Shown piece by piece: positions 57,074 through 64,000 of a stretch of DNA of 64,000 nt; the stretch's first letter is position 1; every line of letters begins with the position of its first letter. The stretch is from positions 248,001 to 312,000 of the forward strand of contig NZ_CP132381.1 of assembly GCF_030758615.1 (NCBI RefSeq). Reading direction: 5' to 3'. The DNA comes from Gilliamella apis (GTDB lineage Bacteria; Pseudomonadota; Gammaproteobacteria; Enterobacterales; Orbaceae). The notes beneath the pieces were generated by a model. That model had not been told where the DNA came from. It ran no database searches and saw only the letters and a program-made list of their open reading frames with translations. Made by a program: the position numbers and the translations under genes.

Positions 57074-57736
57074 ATGCCTCAGATTATTAGATTGTTGTTT
57101 CTTTTTTGTATGTTAGGTAGTTCAAAAATAGTTTGTGCCACTGCACTTGAAAAACAAATTAGTGATCTGATCCATCAACAACTTATTGATGTGAATGTTG
57201 ATAAAGTTGTCATTAATTATCCAACTGCAAAACCGCAATTAAGTTGTGACTCACCAACATTGGCAATATTGAACAAAAATAAACAATGGGGCAATTTAAC
57301 GATTACCGCCAGATGCGAAAATATCACTAAATATATCCAGATATACGTGGCTGTGAGTGGCCATTATGTTATTGCTAAACAAGCAATTAGTGCAGGAACA
57401 TTAATTACTGAACAACTGGTAAAAATGCAACCTGGTCAGTTAGATAAATTACCAGCAACAGTAATTTTAAATCAATCTGAAGTTATCAATCATCTTGCTT
57501 TACGTAATATTAATGATGGTGAAGTAATAAAAAATTCAATGCTGCAGAAAAACTGGTATGTTAAAGTCGGTCAAACCGTAAAGGTCATTATTAATGGCGA
57601 AGGTTACTCAATTGCAACGCATGGCAAGACATTAAGTAATGGGGCATTGGGAGAATCAATTAATATTAAACTTAATACGGGTAATGTTGTTGAAGGTGTT
57701 GTTAGTGAAAAAGCTATCACTATTATCAATAAATAA
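57074..57736 (+). CDS. flgA: Flagellar P-ring assembly chaperone FlgA
   Basis: Periplasmic chaperone for FlgI polymerisation. The signal peptide IIRLLFLFCMLGSSKIVCA ends near residue 22. The C-terminal SAF domain includes YVIAKQAISAGTLITEQLVK and WYVKVGQTVKVIINGEGYSI. The 220 residues match E. coli (219). It starts the plus-strand flgA-flgM-flgN group. Confidence 0.94.
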   Translation: MPQIIRLLFLFCMLGSSKIVCATALEKQISDLIHQQLIDVNVDKVVINYPTAKPQLSCDSPTLAILNKNKQWGNLTITARCENITKYIQIYVAVSGHYVIAKQAISAGTLITEQLVKMQPGQLDKLPATVILNQSEVINHLALRNINDGEVIKNSMLQKNWYVKVGQTVKVIINGEGYSIATHGKTLSNGALGESINIKLNTGNVVEGVVSEKAITIINK

Positions 57737-57739
57737 AAT

Positions 57740-57766
57740 TAATGATTTTTTGATTTTTGCCGATAA
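57740..57766 (+). promoter_or_regulatory. Sigma-28 promoter of flgM
   Basis: TAATGATT-N11-GCCGATAA: the -10 is a perfect FliA consensus and the -35 has three differences, with exact spacing. It lies 49 bases before flgM, giving the known feedback in which FliA drives its own inhibitor. Confidence 0.8.
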
Positions 57767-57814
57767 TTAGACTAAACCAACCCTATAAACCTTGACTTGA
57801 ATTAAAGGAATTTT

Positions 57815-58114
57815 ATGAGTATAGATGCAACAAAATTGGTTACAGCAGTATCGGGATTGCTAAATCGTGATTTAATAAATGGACAAAATAAAGAAACTAA
57901 AGCATCTGTGCAAACGTCAAATAGCTTAAATTTGAATAGCAATGTCAAATTGAGCCAAAACACTATCGCATTATTACATTCGACAGAAAATGATATTGAT
58001 ATTAGTAAAATTGAGAAAATAAAACAGGCCATTACTAATGGTAACTTAGTCATCAATCCAAATAAAATTGCAGACGAAATTATTAAGCAAACTCTTGAAG
58101 AGATTGAAAGCTAA
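57815..58114 (+). CDS. flgM: Anti-sigma-28 factor FlgM
   Basis: FlgM binds FliA until it is exported through the finished hook. The 99-residue product (E. coli 97) has the disordered N-terminal half and the FliA-binding C-terminal helices DIDISKIEKIKQAITNGNLV then INPNKIADEIIKQTL. The ribosome binding site is AAAGGAAT. Confidence 0.94.
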   Translation: MSIDATKLVTAVSGLLNRDLINGQNKETKASVQTSNSLNLNSNVKLSQNTIALLHSTENDIDISKIEKIKQAITNGNLVINPNKIADEIIKQTLEEIES

Positions 58115-58137
58115 TTAATTTTTGAAGGAATATCATA

Positions 58138-58572
58138 ATGTTAGAGTTAGATAACATTTTTAATAATGTAACAGTCATGTTGCAATCACTTTCAGATATT
58201 CTAGAGTCTGAACAGCAAATCCTAATTGGGACTAATACAATTAGCCAATTAAATGACGTTATAAATCAAAAAAGCCAATTACTTATCGAGTTAAAGTTAC
58301 TTGATGAAAAACGGCTAAAAGTAAGTGCACGCTATAATATCCAATCACCTTATAGTGAAAACCCTGAGCTAGCGTTGAAATGGCAAGCCATCACTAATAC
58401 CACTCAGCGATTAGCTCAAATCAATCGAGATAACGGTATACTTATTCAAAATCGTATGAATATGACACAACAATCGATTGATTATTTAAAAAGTATTAAT
58501 AACCCCGCGGTTTACACTTATCACGGTTATCAACAGCCTGAAACGATTTCATCTAAACGTGCTAAAGTTTAA
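58138..58572 (+). CDS. flgN: Flagella synthesis chaperone FlgN
   Basis: Export chaperone for FlgK and FlgL. The 144-residue helical product is in the canonical place 23 bases after flgM. Family-like segments are the N-terminal LQSLSDILESEQQILIGTNT and ALKWQAITNTTQRLAQINRD, then NGILIQNRMNMTQQSIDYLK. Confidence 0.9.
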   Translation: MLELDNIFNNVTVMLQSLSDILESEQQILIGTNTISQLNDVINQKSQLLIELKLLDEKRLKVSARYNIQSPYSENPELALKWQAITNTTQRLAQINRDNGILIQNRMNMTQQSIDYLKSINNPAVYTYHGYQQPETISSKRAKV

Positions 58573-58715
58573 TCATTTTAATGCTATTTAAAGCTAAACG
58601 AGCTAAATAACCAGTAATTTGGGGTCTTATTAAGCCAATAACTTTAATCAGTTGCGTTCATACTGTGCTATCAAAGTAAAGTGTAATTAGACAGTAAAAT
58701 TGGTTTAACTGATAT

Positions 58716-59846
58716 ATGGCTGATGATAGTGATCTAGAGAAAAGTGAACAACCCACCGATAGTAAATTAAAAAAGGCTAAGGAAAAGGGACAAATTCCTC
58801 GATCTCGTGAGTTAACATCGCTAATGATATTGTTAGTTGGCATTATGTTATTTTGGATAATGGGAACACATTTTGTCAGCAAATTAAAAGCAATTATTCA
58901 ACAAGCCATGTTAGTTGCCCACCGAACCGATGATGATAAACAGATTATTTTCAATTTAATTAATTTATTAACCGCTGGATTTTGGGCGATTTTACCTATT
59001 TTTGTGGGATTAGTTATTGTTGCTATCATTGCTCCGCTTAGTGTTGGTGGTTTGCTGTTTAGTCTACAATCGATTAAGCCTAATTTAGGCAAATTGAATC
59101 CTATTAGTGGGTTTAAACGGTTATTTAGTCTGCGAATTTTTTCAGAACTGTTTAAAAGTATTCTTAAAGTGGTTTTAATCGCTTTTGCTGCTGCCCTATT
59201 TTTGATACATCAATTTCCCAATATGCTGGTACTACCCAGTATGTATTTAAATAATGCATTATCTCAGGTAATGCAATTGCTGATTTACGCTAGTTTATTG
59301 ATTGTATTAGCCTTAATACCAATGGTAGGTTTTGATATTTTTTACCAAATATGGAGCAATTTGAAAAAGTTAAAAATGTCGAAGCAAGAAGTGAAAGATG
59401 AGTTTAAAGAGCAAGAAGGTAATCCGCAAATTAAAGGGCGTATTCGACAAATGCAGCAGGCAATGGCAAGGCGTAGGATGATGAAAGATGTCCCTAAAGC
59501 TAATGTTATTGTTACCAACCCAACCCATTATGCGGTTGCTCTGCAATATGATGAAAAAACCATGAGTGCGCCCAAGATATTGGCTAAAGGTACCGATAAT
59601 ATAGCGAGCAAAATTAAACAAATTGCTCAAGAGCATCAGATCCCGCAATTAGAAGCGCCACCTTTAGCTCGAGCATTATATCGCCATGGTGAGATAGGTA
59701 AATCAATACCAGCAGAGCTCTATGCTGCGGTAGCACAAATTCTCGCTTGGGTTTATCAATTAAAAAGATGGCATAGATATGGTGGTGAAAAACCACTCAA
59801 ACCAACCAATTTATCAATCCCAGAATCTTTATCTGTGAATAAATAA
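58716..59846 (+). CDS. flhB: Flagellar export switch protein FlhB
   Basis: Export-gate component that autocleaves to switch substrate class. N-terminal SEQPTDSKLKKAKEKGQIPR, four membrane helices, then the cleavage site NPTH in VIVTNPTHYAVALQY. The 376 residues match E. coli (382). It pairs with flhA. Confidence 0.96.
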   Translation: MADDSDLEKSEQPTDSKLKKAKEKGQIPRSRELTSLMILLVGIMLFWIMGTHFVSKLKAIIQQAMLVAHRTDDDKQIIFNLINLLTAGFWAILPIFVGLVIVAIIAPLSVGGLLFSLQSIKPNLGKLNPISGFKRLFSLRIFSELFKSILKVVLIAFAAALFLIHQFPNMLVLPSMYLNNALSQVMQLLIYASLLIVLALIPMVGFDIFYQIWSNLKKLKMSKQEVKDEFKEQEGNPQIKGRIRQMQQAMARRRMMKDVPKANVIVTNPTHYAVALQYDEKTMSAPKILAKGTDNIASKIKQIAQEHQIPQLEAPPLARALYRHGEIGKSIPAELYAAVAQILAWVYQLKRWHRYGGEKPLKPTNLSIPESLSVNK

Positions 59847-59863
59847 AGGTAATTGCAATTGTT

Positions 59864-61954
59864 ATGATGAAATCAAAATTAACTAATCTATTATCAATAA
59901 ATAGCTTAAAAAACGGTCATTATCGAATTTTAACTGGGCCAATGCTGATTTTATTGATTCTTTCGATGATGGTATTACCTTTACCCGCATTTATTTTAGA
60001 TCTCTTTTTTACTTTTAATATTGCCTTATCGATTATCATTTTGATTGTGGCACTGTTTACTAAGCGAGTTCTCGATTTTGCCGCTTTTCCCACCGTTTTA
60101 TTGTTTGCAACTTTATTGCGCTTATCCCTTAATGTTGCCTCAACTAGAGTGGTGTTACTAAAAGGCCATACTGGTAGTGACGCGGCTGGTCGAGTAATTG
60201 AAGCTTTTGGCCACTTTTTAGTTGGTGGTAATTTTGCCATTGGTATTGTTGTGTTTATCATTTTAGTTATTATTAACTTTATGGTAATCACTAAAGGTGC
60301 TGGTCGGATAGCTGAAGTAGGTGCTCGCTTCGCATTAGATGGTATGCCAGGTAAGCAAATGGCTATTGATGCCGATCTTAATGCTGGATTAATCGGTGAG
60401 GATGAAGCTAAAGCTCGGCGAGCAGAAGTTACTCAAGAAGCCGATTTTTATGGCTCTATGGACGGGGCAAGTAAATTTGTGCGTGGTGACGCTATCGCTG
60501 GTTTATTGATTATGGCGATTACCATTGTCGGTGGCTTATTAGTTGGGGTGATGCAGCATGGTATGACATTATCCGATGCCAGTACAACCTATGTGCTATT
60601 AACTATTGGTGATGGATTAGTTGCGCAAATTCCTTCCCTAATTATTTCCACTGCTGCCGGTGTTATTGTGACGCGGGTCACTTCACAAGAAAACATCAGT
60701 GACCAAATGTTAAAGCAGTTATTTAATAATCCACAAGTATTAATTTTAACTGCGGTTGTAATTGGGTTACTTGGCCTTATTCCGGGTATGCCAAATTTAG
60801 TATTTTTAATGTTTACGGCTATTTTATCGCTCATTTCGTGGTGGTTAAGCAAACAAAAGAAACTTGAAAAATCAGTCTCTACTCCGCAACAAAATATAGC
60901 AGCAACTAAACCGTCAAATGTTGACGCTTCATGGTCTGATGTCAATATTGAAGATATTTTAGCGATGGAAGTTGGATATGGCTTAATCCCTATGGTTGAT
61001 CAAAACCAAAATGGTGAATTACTTGGCCGAATTCGCAGTTTACGCAAAAAGTTTGCCCAAACATTAGGTTTTTTACCACCACAAGTACATATTCGCGATA
61101 ACCTCTCATTATCACCTTATCAATATAAAATTTTTATAAAGGGTGGCGAGATAGGCCAAGGTGAAATTATGAATAACAAGTGGTTGGCGATTAATCCTGG
61201 CACAGTGACCGAACAAATTGATGGAATTGCAACAACTGAACCCGCATTTGGTTTACCTGCGGTTTGGATAGATGCTAATAATAAAGAAGCTGCCCAAATA
61301 TTAGGTTATACCGTGGTTGATACCAGTACCATGATTGCTACTCACTTTAATCATTTATTGCATCAATTTGCCAGTGATCTATTAGGGCGTTTAGAAACGC
61401 AAGAATTACTGGAGCGCATCAAACAAGATATTCCTAAATTAGTCGAGGATTTTATTCCTGGTGTTGTACCATTAACCACGTTTCATAAAATTTTACAAAA
61501 CTTGTTGGCCGAAAAAGTCTCTATTCGTGATATGCGTACGATTATTGAGACAATTTGTGAACAAGCACCTAACCAAAATGATGCTTACCATTTACTTAGT
61601 ATTGTTAGAATAGCATTGGGTAGAGTGATTACTCAGCAGTGGTTTCCGGGAACAGAGCCGATAAAAGTGATTGGATTAAGTATCAGTTTAGAGCGAATAT
61701 TACTGCAAGCGTTACAAAATACCAGTAATGTTGAGCCTGGTTTGGCGGAACATATACTCCAACAGCTTCAGCAAGCCCTTAATCAGCAAGATGCAATTGG
61801 TGCACCGCCAGTTTTATTAGTTAATCATACTTTGCGAGCTATGCTGGCGCAGTTTTTAAGACCTAACTTTCCACAATTAGCGGTATTATCAAATTTAGAA
61901 ATTAGCGATAATCGTGAAATTAAGGTGACCTGTCAAATTGGTAGTGAATCATGA
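59864..61954 (+). CDS. flhA: Flagellar export gate protein FlhA
   Basis: Nonameric export-gate channel, 696 residues (E. coli 692). Eight membrane helices; the FHIPEP-type signature lies in the conserved cytoplasmic loop KGAGRIAEVGARFALDGMPG then KQMAIDADLNAGLI. The C-terminal docking domain includes DQNQNGELLGRIRSLRKKFA. The start could be either of two adjacent ATGs. No flhE follows. Confidence 0.97.
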   Translation: MMKSKLTNLLSINSLKNGHYRILTGPMLILLILSMMVLPLPAFILDLFFTFNIALSIIILIVALFTKRVLDFAAFPTVLLFATLLRLSLNVASTRVVLLKGHTGSDAAGRVIEAFGHFLVGGNFAIGIVVFIILVIINFMVITKGAGRIAEVGARFALDGMPGKQMAIDADLNAGLIGEDEAKARRAEVTQEADFYGSMDGASKFVRGDAIAGLLIMAITIVGGLLVGVMQHGMTLSDASTTYVLLTIGDGLVAQIPSLIISTAAGVIVTRVTSQENISDQMLKQLFNNPQVLILTAVVIGLLGLIPGMPNLVFLMFTAILSLISWWLSKQKKLEKSVSTPQQNIAATKPSNVDASWSDVNIEDILAMEVGYGLIPMVDQNQNGELLGRIRSLRKKFAQTLGFLPPQVHIRDNLSLSPYQYKIFIKGGEIGQGEIMNNKWLAINPGTVTEQIDGIATTEPAFGLPAVWIDANNKEAAQILGYTVVDTSTMIATHFNHLLHQFASDLLGRLETQELLERIKQDIPKLVEDFIPGVVPLTTFHKILQNLLAEKVSIRDMRTIIETICEQAPNQNDAYHLLSIVRIALGRVITQQWFPGTEPIKVIGLSISLERILLQALQNTSNVEPGLAEHILQQLQQALNQQDAIGAPPVLLVNHTLRAMLAQFLRPNFPQLAVLSNLEISDNREIKVTCQIGSES

Positions 61955-62001
61955 TGATAACATTGAATTTACTACCTAATTTTGCTGGTCACTTAATTGA
62001 G

Positions 62002-63384
62002 CTATTTCTTTTCAAAAATAGTTCCTTTTTTGAACGGCGAATCTTTAAAGGTAAATTTGGTTAATAAAATATAACTAATTCCACCAACAACAAAACCGAC
62101 AATCCATGTTAAGCTAACTTCATAAAATGCAGCCGCTGAGCCAATCAGCATTGCTAGAATCGCTGCAGGGTTAAAACCAGCAAATTGACCGTTATTATCA
62201 TATAGCGTGTTTACATCAATTTTTTGTCGACGTAACAGATAATATTCCACCAATAAAATTGCCACAATTGGCCCTAAAAATGCCGAATAAATTAAGATAA
62301 ATAAACCTAATCCTTTAGCTGACGTATCTTGAACTAACACCCATGGGAAAGAAGCAATAGCTAATAAACCCGTAATGGTTACCGCCACTTTATATTTCGC
62401 TTTAGTTAATAAAGTAATTACATAAGCAGGTGGGATGATGTTAGCAACAATATTTACGGCAATGGTACCTAATACAATAAAGGATGAGACTACAATGGTA
62501 ATATATGGATTATTTACTACAATGGCGAACGCTTTAACTGGATTCGAGTTACCGGTGACTGATGCTAACATTACACCAATAGTAATAATAAAGCCGTAAG
62601 CGACAAAAATGGGTAAAAAATAGAGTAGGCCACGTTTGCGATTGCTAAAACCTGATTTTAGTTCTCGTGAATAATCAGCTGCACTAAGAAAAATTGCTGC
62701 ATAATTACCCAAGAACATCATAATAAAGCCACAAAATGGTAGTCCCCAAGTTCCTTCGGCATTTACCCATTTATCGATAATAATATCTTGGTGATTGTTG
62801 AGTAATAGAATAAAGACATAAACTAATGCACACAGAATCACCACTGAAATTAGGGTTTCGACCCATTTTATAGCATGGAATCCATATAGTGATAAGGCTA
62901 TTTGGAAAAATTGTAAAATAAGGAAACAAATAAATACATTATCGAAATCACCATTAGATAATATTTTTACAATCTCATTGAGTGCCGTGGCACCGATCCA
63001 GCTTTGAAAACCATACCAAACAATAGCAGGAATACCGCGGAGCAATGAAGAAATAATCGCACCTTTTATGCCAAATGACATTCGCAATTGCACGACATAA
63101 GGAATACCTGATCGATATCCTAGACGATCATTAAAGACAAAAATTGTGGTAATGATTAATATTGCGATAAACGTTGCGGCAAACGTTTGGAAAATATTCA
63201 TGGTGGCGACACCAGCTACGACTAAGCTAGCACCTAAGGTCATATTACCCAAATTCATACCATCACCAATCCACATAAAGGCATAAGCCAAAGGATTCAT
63301 TGTTCTATCTTTGCTAGATTTGGGTAATAACGAACTATCAATCTGCAATGGTGTCGTCGATGACTGTGCTGTGTTATTCTTCAT
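62002..63384 (-). CDS. NCS1-family allantoin permease
   Basis: Predicted 12-helix nucleobase/allantoin symporter. The 460-residue product has family segments WIGDGMNLGNMTLGASLVVA, YRSGIPYVVQLRMSFGIKGA, GIPAIVWYGFQSWIGATALN and SAADYSRELKSGF. NCS1 members take up allantoin, cytosine, uracil or hydantoins. The adjoining allantoinase gene on the same strand favours allantoin (AllP/YbbW). Confidence 0.82.
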   Translation of the reverse strand: MKNNTAQSSTTPLQIDSSLLPKSSKDRTMNPLAYAFMWIGDGMNLGNMTLGASLVVAGVATMNIFQTFAATFIAILIITTIFVFNDRLGYRSGIPYVVQLRMSFGIKGAIISSLLRGIPAIVWYGFQSWIGATALNEIVKILSNGDFDNVFICFLILQFFQIALSLYGFHAIKWVETLISVVILCALVYVFILLLNNHQDIIIDKWVNAEGTWGLPFCGFIMMFLGNYAAIFLSAADYSRELKSGFSNRKRGLLYFLPIFVAYGFIITIGVMLASVTGNSNPVKAFAIVVNNPYITIVVSSFIVLGTIAVNIVANIIPPAYVITLLTKAKYKVAVTITGLLAIASFPWVLVQDTSAKGLGLFILIYSAFLGPIVAILLVEYYLLRRQKIDVNTLYDNNGQFAGFNPAAILAMLIGSAAAFYEVSLTWIVGFVVGGISYILLTKFTFKDSPFKKGTIFEKK

Positions 63385-63433
63385 TATTTTCCTTTCCTAC
63401 CTATTTTATTTTTTTATCGTTTTAATTTTATGA

Positions 63434-64000
63434 TTAACGTCGAATAAAACTACCTCTCGGCGTTGCATCAATACCAGAATCAATCTGATAAATGGTTTTT
63501 CCTCGTAATATGGTTTGCACAACTTGAGCACCAATTTGTCTACCCACATAAGGGCTAAATTTATTACGATATTCGAGATCTTGTGCAGTTAAAACATAGT
63601 CTGAATGAGGTTTTATAAAGATAATATCTGCGTCTTTACCAACTTGAATTGATCCCTTGGTTGGTAAGTTATATCTTTCGGCTGGATTTTTAGCGATGAT
63701 ATCGGCAAACTGTTTTAATGACATACCGCGTTTTTGAACGGCTTCATCAAACAAAATATCGACATTATTTTGCACACCTGAAATTCCTCCCCATGCATCA
63801 AACGCATTGGCTTTATCTTTTAAATCGTAGGTACATGGTGAATGGTCAGATACGGCGGTGATAATGTGGCCGGCAAAGAGATATTTCCACAAACCTTCTT
63901 GTGCTTGTTGATCACGGATTGGCGGAGAACATTTTGCAATTGGGCCAATTGCATCTAATTGATCTGTAGTGAAATAGAGGTAATGAATACAGGTTTCACA
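63434..64000 (-). CDS. allB: Allantoinase AllB (5' part outside window)
   Basis: Allantoinase opens allantoin to allantoate. The frame is open from base 64000 and encodes the C-terminal 188 residues: CETCIHYLYFTTDQLDAIGP then IAKCSPPIRD, VSDHSPC with the metal-site Asp, FDAWGGISGVQ, FDEAVQKRGMSL and LEYRNKFSPYVGRQIGAQVV. This matches E. coli AllB closely and better than dihydropyrimidinases. The internal TTG at 63892 is not the start. Together with the permease 49 bases downstream it implies use of allantoin as a nitrogen source. Confidence 0.9.
   Translation of the reverse strand, partial: CETCIHYLYFTTDQLDAIGPIAKCSPPIRDQQAQEGLWKYLFAGHIITAVSDHSPCTYDLKDKANAFDAWGGISGVQNNVDILFDEAVQKRGMSLKQFADIIAKNPAERYNLPTKGSIQVGKDADIIFIKPHSDYVLTAQDLEYRNKFSPYVGRQIGAQVVQTILRGKTIYQIDSGIDATPRGSFIRR

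Noticed and set aside
59920..60945. Antisense open frames in flhA (123 and 118 residues)
   Set aside because: They are shadows of the conserved flhA frame and carry no start signals or domains.
61953..61980. Possible flhE remnant after flhA
   Set aside because: Only about nine codons (MMITLNLLP) with no similarity to FlhE.
1..64000. tRNA, rRNA, insertion sequences and prophage genes
   Set aside because: I looked in all spacers and saw no cloverleaf-like sequence, transposase or integrase. Small RNAs cannot be excluded by eye.

Overview
The window is AT-rich chromosome from a gammaproteobacterium. Three things point, by inference only, to the Orbaceae (Gilliamella-like insect-gut symbionts): enterobacterial-type gene order with strong compaction, a pectin-oligomer degradation module, and allantoin genes. 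No species marker such as 16S rRNA is present.

Layout. (1) 1-6145: miaA (cut by the window start), mutL, a short cell-wall amidase and tsaE on the minus strand (the tsaE-amiB-mutL-miaA order of E. coli), then a lone tusB, tsaC and anmK on the plus strand. (2) 6152-12830: an oligogalacturonide module. It holds the repressor kdgR, kdgF, a KduD/DhuD-type dehydrogenase, oligogalacturonate lyase ogl, an RpiB-fold isomerase of the DhuI type in place of KduI, and a GPH-family transporter. CRP and KdgR operator-like sites lie in both divergent promoter regions, and a broken secreted-protein gene sits in the middle. (3) 12895-16094: a HAD phosphatase, hda, an unknown membrane protein with internal repeats, and a convincing oriC (four DnaA boxes, 14 GATC sites in about 320 bases) directly upstream of mnmG. 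(4) 16095-27364: mnmG-rsmG, amiC, miaB, a zinc-ribbon protein, ybeZ and the rod-shape/peptidoglycan genes mrdA-mrdB-dacA. (5) 27551-61954: one continuous 34-kb flagellar island. It carries fliR-F, fliE, fliTSD, fliC, fliA, flhDC, motAB, flgKL, flgJ-B, flgA, flgMN and flhBA. (6) 62002-64000: an allantoin permease and the C-terminal part of allantoinase.

How the parts work together. The flagellar island contains the master regulator FlhDC, sigma-28 (FliA), anti-sigma FlgM and four well-matched sigma-28 promoters (fliC, fliD, flgK, flgM), so the usual three-tier cascade is encoded in one place. No chemotaxis gene is present and FliM lacks the N-terminal CheY-binding peptide, which suggests a flagellum that is not steered by CheY. 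The flagellin gene fliC has a one-base frameshift that removes its conserved C-terminal domain.

Other points for review: two genes (hda and mrdA) whose conserved N-termini can only be made from non-AUG start codons, a short dispersed repeat found three times, an orphan tusB, and a three-codon mini-ORF with a strong ribosome binding site ahead of miaB. I did not see a clearly new multi-gene system. The most unusual material is the CheY-independent flagellar island and the unknown repeat-bearing membrane protein beside oriC.
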